A stretch of 5,670 bases of DNA from Reyranella sp. (GTDB lineage Bacteria > Pseudomonadota > Alphaproteobacteria > Reyranellales > Reyranellaceae). Both the position numbers and the translations under genes were made by a program. The notes under the pieces are model-generated. The model had not been told where the DNA came from and searched no databases. It saw only the letters and a program-made list of their open reading frames with translations. Below are positions 1 to 5,120 of the stretch, in pieces; position 1 is the first letter of the stretch, and each line of letters starts with the position of its first letter. The stretch covers positions 1 through 5,670 of the forward strand of contig JADHLS010000409.1 of assembly GCA_016780605.1 (NCBI GenBank). The letters are read 5' to 3'.

Positions 1-740
1 GAGCCGCTGATGGCGTAGATCACCTCCGCCGTCGCCGCACCCAGCTCGCGTCCTTGCTCCGAGGCGCCGGCCTGCACGATCACCGGATGACGCTGCGGCA
101 TGCCGGCGACATTCAATGGACCGCGCACCTTGAAGAACCGTCCGCGGTGATCGAGCACATGCATCTTGGCTTCGTCGAAGTAGCGGCCGCCTGCCTTGTC
201 GAAGACCAGCGCGCCGTCGTCCCAGCTGTCCCACAGCCCCTTCACCACCTCGACGAACTCGGCGGAGCGGGCATAGCGCGTGTCGTAGTCGAGCGTCGTC
301 GGGAGCCCGAAGTTCTGCGCCTCGAGCTCCGACCAGGAGGCGACCACGTTCCAGCCGGCGCGGCCCTTGCTGATCAGGTCGAGCGTCGCGAACTTGCGCG
401 CGAGGTTGTAGGGCTCGTTGTAGGTGGTGGAGGCCGTCGTCACCAGGCCGACGCGGGTCGTCACCATGGCGAGCGCCGGCAGCAAGGTCATCGGTTCCAG
501 CTCGACCATGTCGCGGCCGGTGCGCGCCAGCGAGCCCGGCGGCGTGTCGCCCTGGCGGATGCCGGCGCCGTCGGCGAAGAAGATCATGTCGAGCTTGCCG
601 CGCTCGGCGGTCTGGGCGCTCCTTACATAGTGCTCGACATGGAGAGTGCCATCGGCCGGCACGTCGGGATGGCGCCAGGCGGCCGGGTGATAACCATGGC
701 CGCGTATCGAAAGACCGAGCCGCATCTTGCGCGCCGTCAT
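1..740 (-). CDS. Flavin-dependent monooxygenase, NtaA/SnaA/DszA family (3' end outside window)
   Basis: Reduced-FMN-dependent, two-component class monooxygenase of the luciferase-like superfamily. Known relatives oxidise nitrilotriacetate (NtaA), EDTA (EmoA), dibenzothiophene sulfone (DszA) or pristinamycin (SnaA), with FMNH2 from a separate flavin reductase; no reductase gene is seen here. Read directly from the reverse strand, 246 codons are open from the ATG at 740 to the window edge. Family hallmarks: the opening MRLGLSIRGHGYHPAAWR, LDMIFFAD (residues 50-57), RTGRDMVELEPMTLL (73-87), the flavin-region TTASTTYNEPYNLARKF (101-117), GRAGWNVVAS (126-135), and further on GPLNVAGMPQRHPVIVQAGAS. 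Members are usually about 430-460 residues, so roughly 200 C-terminal residues lie outside. The start is fixed by GGAGGT (752-747) 6 nt before the ATG. The upstream ORF on the same strand ends 37 bp away, so co-transcription is possible. The family is clear; the substrate cannot be told. Confidence 0.93.
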   Translation of the reverse strand, partial: MTARKMRLGLSIRGHGYHPAAWRHPDVPADGTLHVEHYVRSAQTAERGKLDMIFFADGAGIRQGDTPPGSLARTGRDMVELEPMTLLPALAMVTTRVGLVTTASTTYNEPYNLARKFATLDLISKGRAGWNVVASWSELEAQNFGLPTTLDYDTRYARSAEFVEVVKGLWDSWDDGALVFDKAGGRYFDEAKMHVLDHRGRFFKVRGPLNVAGMPQRHPVIVQAGASEQGRELGAATAEVIYAISG

Positions 741-746
741 GCCGCT

Positions 747-762
747 ACCTCCTCGGAGGAGG
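747..762 (-). promoter_or_regulatory. Strong Shine-Dalgarno of the monooxygenase inside a perfect hairpin
   Basis: On the minus strand the leader reads CCTCCT (762-757), CCG (756-754), AGGAGG (753-748), then T and six more bases before the ATG at 740. AGGAGGT is a full-length match to the anti-Shine-Dalgarno, and all six bases of AGGAGG are paired in a six-base-pair stem closed by a three-base loop. The stem is G/C-rich with two A-T pairs. The pairing is seen directly; an effect on translation is inferred. The preceding ORF stops at 778-780, so a ribosome terminating there would reach the foot of the hairpin without passing through it. Confidence 0.6.
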
Positions 763-777
763 GAGCTTCCCCGCTTT

Positions 778-1047
778 TCAGCCGGGCGACAATGCCGCAA
801 AGCCTTGCCGCGAAATGAGCCTCACCGCGGCCGGAGGATCGCGCCCGTCGCCGCGCCGCGCCGTGAAGCCGATATGGACCTTGCCGCTGGCGTCCATGCC
901 GGTCGCGTTCCAGCACTGCTGCAGCGCCATGCCCGGCGGGGCGAGGTCGTCGAAGGTGATGGTCCGCTGCAGGCCGGCCTCCTGCGCCGTCGCTGTCGAT
1001 GCAAGTGCCGCGGCGGCGATTGCAGTAGCGATGATCCGTGCGCCCAT
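778..1047 (-). CDS. Small secreted protein of unknown function, possibly a truncated gene remnant
   Basis: An 89-residue ORF with a convincing Sec signal peptide: Arg4, an alanine-rich hydrophobic core (residues 5-18) and an ATA|QE signal peptidase I site after Ala21, leaving a 68-residue mature part for the periplasm or outside. The mature part contains QQCWNATGMDASGKVHIGFT (43-62), which looks like the first blade of a beta-propeller-type protein, but I do not recognise the family. From Glu23 to Arg69, 46 of 47 codons end in G or C; in the last 20 codons (840-781) only 14 do, and the reading frame there looks non-native. The gene may have lost its 3' part near position 840, or a frameshift may have occurred. 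No clear Shine-Dalgarno precedes the ATG. It ends 37 bp before the monooxygenase and diverges from the hydrolase. That it was once a secreted protein gene is likely; that it is intact is doubtful. Confidence 0.6.
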   Translation of the reverse strand: MGARIIATAIAAAALASTATAQEAGLQRTITFDDLAPPGMALQQCWNATGMDASGKVHIGFTARRGDGRDPPAAVRLISRQGFAALSPG

Positions 1048-1050
1048 CGC

Positions 1051-1055
1051 AGGAG
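1051..1055 (+). promoter_or_regulatory. AGGAG ribosome-binding site favouring an upstream GTG start of the hydrolase
   Basis: AGGAG lies 7 nt before an in-frame GTG at 1063-1065, an alternative hydrolase start that would add 12 residues (a start Met, then SRRQLLWHQDV). The ATG at 1099 has only a weak AGGA (1091-1094) at a short 4-nt distance. Codons 1066-1098 have poor G/C at third positions (6 of 11), unlike the rest of the gene, and the family's conserved region begins just after the ATG. The two lines of evidence conflict. If GTG is used, the two divergent start codons are only 15 bp apart. Confidence 0.4.
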
Positions 1056-1098
1056 ACTATCGGTGTCTCGGCGTCAGCTTCTGTGGCATCAGGATGTC

Positions 1099-2400
1099 AT
1101 GACGCTGACGCCAGTCGCGGGCAGGCCCGCATTACTACTGGGCGCCTACGACCTGGCGCCGCTCGGCTACCAGGCCGAGGAGTTCTTCCTCGAAGGCTCG
1201 GTGAGCCGCTACGCACCGGCTGGCAGTGCCGCTTACAAGACGCGCATCGTGGTGATCCGTCCGACCGATCCTGCGACCTTCAACGGCACGCTGCTGGTCG
1301 AGTGGCTGAACGTCACCTCCGGCCAGGACATGCCGTCCGACTGGTTCATCGCGCATCGCGAGATCGTGCGGCGCCGCTATGCCTATGCCGCGGTATCGGC
1401 GCAGCCGGTCGGCATCGAGGGCGGCGGGTCGGTCATGGGCATTGGTGCACCTTTGAAGACGCTCGACGCGCCGCGCTACGGCAGCCTCAGCCATCCCGGC
1501 GACGCCTTCGCCTATGACATCTTCGCCCAGGCCGGCGCGGCGCTGCGCGCGCTGCTGAAGCCGCAGCGCCTCGTCGCCATGGGCCAATCTCAGTCGGCGA
1601 TGTTCCTCACGACCTACGTCAACGCCGTCGACGCGCTGACGCCGGTCTATGACGGCTTCTTCGTGCACTCGCGCTTCGGCCCGGCGGGGCGCCTCGACGG
1701 CTTACCAGTGGACAGCCCGGACACGCCGACCGAAGTCCGCTTCCGCGCCGATCTGCGCGTACCGGTGCTGGCCCTCATCACCGAGACCGACCTTTTGGGC
1801 GCCCGGCTGCCCGGCTACCAGGCCGCGCGCCGGCCCGACGATGCGCATCTACGGGTCTGGGAGTTGGCGGGCTCCTCCCACGCCGACAGCTATCTGTTCG
1901 CCGGCGCCTTCGCCGACAACGGCACACTCCCGCCCGAGCGCCTCGCCGATTTGTTCTGGCCACGCGACAGCGTGGCCGGCGCCAAGCTCGCCAAGCCATA
2001 TAATCCCGGCCTGCCTCACCATTACGTCGCCCAGGCCGCGATCGCGGCACTCGATCGGTGGCTGCGCACGGGAGAGCCGCCGGCCAGCACAGCGCTCCTC
2101 GAAGCACGGACCGACGCGCGCGGCATCTCCGTCGGCGGCATCCGCACGCCGTGGACCGACGCGTCCACCATGCGCCTCGCCGGCGCCGGCAATTCGGGCG
2201 GCTTCCTCGGTCAGCTTGCCGGCATCGGCGAACCCTTCGACAAGGCGACGCTCGCCAAGCTCTACCCCGGCGGCAAGGACGATTACCTGCAGCGCTTCAC
2301 CGCCGCGCTCGACCGGACGATCGCCGCCGGCCATCTCCTGTTGGAAGATCGTGCCGAGATCCTGGCGATCGCCGCCATCCACTACGACAAGGCGCCGTGA
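1099..2400 (+). CDS. Alpha/beta hydrolase domain protein (serine esterase-like)
   Basis: A 433-residue protein resembling the large alpha/beta hydrolase domain family (PF20091 type), uncharacterised esterase-like enzymes. It opens with the usual AYDLAPLGYQAEEFFLEGSV, followed by RIVVIRPTDPATFNGTLLVEWLNV. The nucleophile elbow is GQSQSA with Ser164 as the probable nucleophile; Asp231 (or Glu229) in LITETDLLG is the probable acid and His261 in GSSHAD the probable base, in the right order and spacing for a complete triad. No signal peptide is seen, so a cytoplasmic enzyme is likely. I chose the ATG at 1099 because family homology and codon bias begin there; a GTG at 1063 with a better Shine-Dalgarno would give 445 residues. 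The gene diverges from the secreted-protein/monooxygenase pair, and its last 19 bases overlap the convergent cyclase gene. A role in hydrolysing an ester or lactone alongside the monooxygenase is plausible but unproven. Confidence 0.88.
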   Translation: MTLTPVAGRPALLLGAYDLAPLGYQAEEFFLEGSVSRYAPAGSAAYKTRIVVIRPTDPATFNGTLLVEWLNVTSGQDMPSDWFIAHREIVRRRYAYAAVSAQPVGIEGGGSVMGIGAPLKTLDAPRYGSLSHPGDAFAYDIFAQAGAALRALLKPQRLVAMGQSQSAMFLTTYVNAVDALTPVYDGFFVHSRFGPAGRLDGLPVDSPDTPTEVRFRADLRVPVLALITETDLLGARLPGYQAARRPDDAHLRVWELAGSSHADSYLFAGAFADNGTLPPERLADLFWPRDSVAGAKLAKPYNPGLPHHYVAQAAIAALDRWLRTGEPPASTALLEARTDARGISVGGIRTPWTDASTMRLAGAGNSGGFLGQLAGIGEPFDKATLAKLYPGGKDDYLQRFTAALDRTIAAGHLLLEDRAEILAIAAIHYDKAP

Positions 2401-3341
2401 GATAGCGCATCCATCGATGCATCCCACACGGCGCTGCGGTTGCGGCCGGCGGCCTTGGCGGCGTACAGCGCCTTGTCGGCGCGGTCGACCGTCTCCTGCA
2501 CCGGCAGCTCGCAGTCGAGCGCCGTGAGCCCGATCGAGATCGTGACCTCGAAGGCCGCGTTGTCCTTGTCGTGGCCCTTGTCGTTGCCCTCGTCGTGGCC
2601 GTTGCAGGCATGGCGCAGGGCGCCCACGCCCTCGCGCAGCCGCTCGACGATCGCCCGGGCCTCCGCGACGTCGGTCTCCGGCAGGACGATCAGGAATTCC
2701 TCGCCGCCATAGCGGAAGACCTTGTCGTAGGGGCGCAGCTCGCCCATGACGTGCCGGGCGACGGCGACCAGCACCCTGTCGCCCTCGAGATAGCCGTAGC
2801 GGTCGTTGACCTCCTTGAAGTGGTCGAGATCGATCATCGCCACCGCGCAGCTCTGCAACTGGCGCTTCACCAGGTCCTGCTGCTCGCGCAGCTTGGTCAG
2901 CATGCCGATGCGGCTCGGCGTGCCGGTCAGCGGGTCGAGATTGTAGAGCGCATCGCCGAGCTCGCGCCGCAGGGTCGCGAGCTCAAGCCGCATGCGCTTC
3001 AGCGCCGCGACGAAGCGCTCGTAGTCGCGGATCGAGATCGGCGCGCCCTCGGCCGTCGCCCGCAGCAGGGCGGTCGCGCTTTGATGCATGCGCTCGTGCT
3101 CCAGCCCCATCGCGGCGAAGCCCGGGTGATGCTCGAACGCCGCGGTTTCTGCGCGGTAGTACCACTGGCCGAACCGGCACAGCCGATGGGCGTCGCCGCC
3201 GGTATCGCGCTGGTCCGCCGGCAGCCGGCAGATCAGCGTCCCGTACAGCGCTTCCGCCCATTGCTCATGATGGTAGGAGGCCTGGTCGAGCTCTTGGAGC
3301 GCCGCGCGGATCTGCTCGTGGGAGATGTTGGGGATCGCCAT
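2382..3341 (-). CDS. Diguanylate cyclase with N-terminal CZB zinc-binding domain (DgcZ-like)
   Basis: A 319-residue cytoplasmic enzyme making c-di-GMP from two GTP. Residues about 15-125 form a CZB (chemoreceptor zinc-binding) domain: HEQW (25-28), CRFGQWY (55-61) and EHERMH (81-86) supply the expected ligands His25, Cys55, His82 and His86, aligning with the HYQW, CQFGRW and HQHMH segments of E. coli DgcZ (YdeH), which zinc inhibits. Residues about 135-305 are a GGDEF domain: DPLTGTPSR (136-144), DLDHFKEVND (171-180), active-site GGEEF (212-216) and a complete inhibitory RxxD site (Arg203-Asp206) five residues before it. A charged His/Asp insert (248-261) lies before VTISIG. The start at 3341 is chosen because GAGGG (3353-3349) stands 7 nt upstream; an in-frame ATG at 3380 would add 13 residues but has poor spacing to any Shine-Dalgarno. 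The gene is convergent with the hydrolase and divergent from the solute-binding protein gene. Confidence 0.95.
   Translation of the reverse strand: MAIPNISHEQIRAALQELDQASYHHEQWAEALYGTLICRLPADQRDTGGDAHRLCRFGQWYYRAETAAFEHHPGFAAMGLEHERMHQSATALLRATAEGAPISIRDYERFVAALKRMRLELATLRRELGDALYNLDPLTGTPSRIGMLTKLREQQDLVKRQLQSCAVAMIDLDHFKEVNDRYGYLEGDRVLVAVARHVMGELRPYDKVFRYGGEEFLIVLPETDVAEARAIVERLREGVGALRHACNGHDEGNDKGHDKDNAAFEVTISIGLTALDCELPVQETVDRADKALYAAKAAGRNRSAVWDASMDALSHGALS
2565..2600 (-). repeat. 12-bp tandem repeat, three units, inside the diguanylate cyclase gene
   Basis: Read on the coding strand, the units are GGCCACGACGAG, GGCAACGACAAG and GGCCACGACAAG, followed by a decayed partial unit GACAAC (2564-2559). 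They encode GHDE, GNDK, GHDK and DN at residues 248-261. A 12-base unit keeps the frame, so copy number can change without breaking the protein. The insert sits between the active-site half of the GGDEF domain and its VTISIG strand, probably as an exposed loop. Confidence 0.85.
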
Positions 3342-3446
3342 CGTCGTGCCCTCGCTGCCCGACGATATCATGTCGGGCATCTTCCTTGCATGGCGCCGGG
3401 GTACAGTCGGGCCTAGGATGAAGGCCATCGAAAAGGGGGCAGGTCG
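3342..3446. promoter_or_regulatory. Divergent intergenic region between cyclase and solute-binding protein genes
   Basis: These 105 bp must carry the promoter of the solute-binding protein gene, and probably that of the cyclase unless the latter starts further upstream. I find no convincing -35/-10 pair: TTGCAT (3386-3391) and TAGGAT (3414-3419) on the plus strand are 22 bp apart, too far for a standard sigma-70 promoter. A G-rich AAGGGGG (3433-3439), 7 nt before the ATG at 3447, is the likely plus-strand ribosome-binding site. A short inverted repeat GGCCT/AGGCC (3410-3414 and 3422-3426) lies just before it. Confidence 0.4.
3357..3378. repeat. Perfect 7-bp inverted repeat upstream of the diguanylate cyclase
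   Basis: GCCCGAC (3357-3363) and GTCGGGC (3372-3378) are perfect inverted copies around an 8-base A/T-rich centre, GATATCAT, itself containing the palindrome GATATC. The repeat ends 15 bp before the preferred cyclase start and only 3 bp before its GAGGG ribosome-binding site. It could be a repressor operator or an mRNA leader hairpin. If translation instead began at the ATG at 3380, it would lie in coding sequence and would need another explanation. Confidence 0.5.
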
Positions 3447-5018
3447 ATGATGAACTGGATCGTGCGCATCGCCGCGGCCATCGCCGCTCTCACAGTGTCC
3501 GTCGCCAGCCACGCCCAGGAGCCCAAGACGCTGCGCGTGGTCATGCATTCCGACGTCAAGGTGCTCGATCCGGTGTGGAGCGGCGCCTACATCGTGCGCA
3601 ATCACGGCTATCTGGTCTACGACACGCTGTTCGCCCTCGACGAGAAGTTCCAGCCCAAGCCGCAGATGGTCGAGAGCTGGTCCGCCAGCGATGACCGCAA
3701 GACCTGGACCTTCACCCTGCGCGAGGGGCTGGAATGGCACGATCGGACCCCCGTCACCGCCGACGACTGCATCGCCTCGATCAAGCGCTGGGGCGCCCGT
3801 GATCCGATGGGCCAGAAGATGATGCCCTTCGTCGAGGACATGAAGGCCGCCGACGCACGCACCTTCGTCCTCACCATGAAGCAGCCCTATGGCCTGGTGA
3901 TCGAATCGCTCAGCAAGCCCAGCGTCGTCACGCCCTTCATGATGCCGCGCCGCGTCGCCGAGACCGATCCCTTCAAGCAGATCTCCGAGTATGTCGGCTC
4001 GGGCCCGTTCATCCTGAAGCAGGACGAATGGAAGCCCGGCGAGAAGATCGTCTATGTCAAAAATCCCAAGTACAGGCCGCGGCCCGAGCCCGCCTCCGGC
4101 CTGGCCGGCGGCAAGGTCGCCAAGGTCGACCGCGTCGAATGGGTTTGGATCCCCGATTCGCAGACCGCGGTCAACGCGCTGCAGAAGGGCGAGATCGACA
4201 TCATGGAGCAGGTGCCCTACGACCTGCTGCCGCTGGTCGAGAAGGATCGCAACATCACGCTGGTGAAGGCGAGCACCGGCAACCAGTACGTCTTCCGCCC
4301 CAACTGGCTGCAGCCGCCTTTCAACAACGAGAAGGCGCGCCAGGCGGTGATGGTGGGATTGAACCAGCCCGACTTCCTCTCCGCCATCGTCGGCGATCCG
4401 CGCTACTACCGCGTCTGCAAGTCGATGTTCCCGTGCGGCTCGCCGCTGGAATCGACCGTGGGCTTCGAGGGTCTGATCGAGGGCAACATCGAGAAGGCGC
4501 GCGCGCTCCTGAAGGAATCGGGCTACGCCGGCGAGCCCGTCGTGGTCCTGCAGGCGAGCGACACCGCCGCGCTCTCCAACCTCGCCCCCGTGGCGAAGTC
4601 GCTGCTCGAGCGCATCGGCTTCAAGGTCGACCTGCAGCCGATGGACTGGCAGTCGCTGGTCAACCGGCTGCTCACCAAGAAGGGCCCGCCCTCGGAGGGC
4701 GGCTGGAACGTCTTCCTGACCTACTGGTCGATGGCCGACCTGTTCGATCCCCTGATGACGCCCTTCCTCCAGGCCAACTGCGAGAAGAGCCGCGCCGGCT
4801 GGCCGTGCGATGCCGCGATGGAGACCCTGCGCGAGCGCTTTGCGCTGGCGACCGAAGCCGCCGAGCGCAAGGCGATCGCGCTCGAGGTCCAGAAGCTGCA
4901 GGCCAAGATCGTGACCCACGTCCATCTCGGCGAAGGCTTCAGCGTCGCCGGCATGCGCAAGAATGTCACCGGCTGGATCGATTCGCCGGTCGTGGTGTTC
5001 TGGGGCATCGACAAGTGA
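3447..5018 (+). CDS. ABC transporter substrate-binding protein, family 5 (SBP_bac_5)
   Basis: A 523-residue periplasmic binding protein of the peptide/nickel/opine class that hands its ligand to an inner-membrane ABC importer. The Sec signal peptide runs from Met1 to about residue 23 (Arg7, hydrophobic core AAAIAALTVSVA, cleavage after SHA before QE); there is no lipobox cysteine. Family features follow in order: LRVVMHSDVKVLDPVW near the mature N-terminus, YLVYDTLFALDEKFQPKPQM, then WTFTLREGLEWHDRTPVTADD, and SGPFILKQDEWKPGEKIVYV. Length is normal for the family. Five cysteines remain in the mature protein (108, 324, 330, 445, 454); 324/330 and 445/454 are close enough for disulfides, and a C-terminal pair spaced like 445/454 is known in E. 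coli DppA. Two ATGs begin the ORF (3447 and 3450); both fit the same Shine-Dalgarno. A terminator follows at once, and no permease or ATPase gene adjoins. The ligand cannot be predicted. Confidence 0.95.
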   Translation: MMNWIVRIAAAIAALTVSVASHAQEPKTLRVVMHSDVKVLDPVWSGAYIVRNHGYLVYDTLFALDEKFQPKPQMVESWSASDDRKTWTFTLREGLEWHDRTPVTADDCIASIKRWGARDPMGQKMMPFVEDMKAADARTFVLTMKQPYGLVIESLSKPSVVTPFMMPRRVAETDPFKQISEYVGSGPFILKQDEWKPGEKIVYVKNPKYRPRPEPASGLAGGKVAKVDRVEWVWIPDSQTAVNALQKGEIDIMEQVPYDLLPLVEKDRNITLVKASTGNQYVFRPNWLQPPFNNEKARQAVMVGLNQPDFLSAIVGDPRYYRVCKSMFPCGSPLESTVGFEGLIEGNIEKARALLKESGYAGEPVVVLQASDTAALSNLAPVAKSLLERIGFKVDLQPMDWQSLVNRLLTKKGPPSEGGWNVFLTYWSMADLFDPLMTPFLQANCEKSRAGWPCDAAMETLRERFALATEAAERKAIALEVQKLQAKIVTHVHLGEGFSVAGMRKNVTGWIDSPVVVFWGIDK

Positions 5019-5054
5019 AACCCTCCGAAGCTCCGCAGGAGCGAAGGAGGGTTT
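5018..5054 (+). terminator. Hairpin terminator after the solute-binding protein gene
   Basis: A nine-base-pair perfect stem (AAACCCTCC at 5018-5026 with GGAGGGTTT at 5046-5054) begins on the last base of the stop codon. Inside it is a symmetric GAA/GAA internal loop, then a second five-base-pair stem GCTCC/GGAGC (5030-5034 and 5038-5042) with a GCA loop. The 3' side ends in TTTGATT, so the T-tract is short, but the stem is strong. The A-run on the 5' side makes it nearly symmetric, so it might act on either strand. It separates this gene from cytochrome b561. Confidence 0.8.
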
Positions 5055-5074
5055 GATTCACATCAAGGCGCGCC

Positions 5075-5097
5075 GGCGCCCGTTCTTGTTGGGTGCC
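5075..5097 (+). promoter_or_regulatory. Possible leader hairpin before cytochrome b561
   Basis: GGCGCCC (5075-5081) and GGGTGCC (5091-5097) can pair over seven positions in RNA, with one G-U wobble, around a nine-base loop. It lies between the preceding terminator and the GAGGAG ribosome-binding site at 5106-5111. It could be leader structure or chance pairing in GC-rich DNA; no promoter elements are clear in this 66-bp gap. Confidence 0.25.
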
Positions 5098-5120
5098 CCG
5101 CGTTTGAGGAGAGTTCGGGC

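Noticed and set aside
54..818. Plus-strand 254-codon open frame opposite the monooxygenase.
   Set aside because: It is antisense to a well-supported gene, rich in Arg/His/Ala/Val as expected for a shadow frame, and shows no recognisable domain.
727..1098. N-terminal extension of the hydrolase frame back to an ATG at 727.
   Set aside because: It would run antisense through the secreted-protein ORF, and its arginine-rich translation has no family similarity; the hydrolase domain begins after 1099.
1063..1098. SRRQLLW at the extended hydrolase N-terminus as a possible twin-arginine export signal.
   Set aside because: No hydrophobic stretch or cleavage site follows the arginine pair; the next residues are HQDVMTLTPVAG, and the extension itself is doubtful.
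1135..1668. Minus-strand 177-codon frame opposite the hydrolase, and further such frames at 1849-2427.
   Set aside because: They lie opposite a gene with an intact catalytic triad and show only shadow-frame composition.
2565..2600. Tandem units considered as a CRISPR-like or regulatory repeat array.
   Set aside because: The units abut without spacers and are in frame within coding sequence, so this is a coding minisatellite.
2571..3416. Plus-strand 281-codon frame opposite the cyclase.
   Set aside because: It is antisense to a clear CZB-GGDEF gene; its composition mirrors the coding strand and no domain is visible.
2382..4925. Minus-strand open frame of 847 codons extending upstream of the cyclase across the whole intergenic region and most of the solute-binding protein gene.
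   Set aside because: Only the last 319 codons show protein-family features. The upstream part is a composition-driven antisense frame of a GC-rich gene, with no domain and no ribosome-binding site at its first ATG.
4028..5056. Plus-strand 342-codon frame overlapping the solute-binding protein in another frame.
   Set aside because: Arg/Gly/Ala-rich out-of-frame translation of a confident family 5 binding protein.
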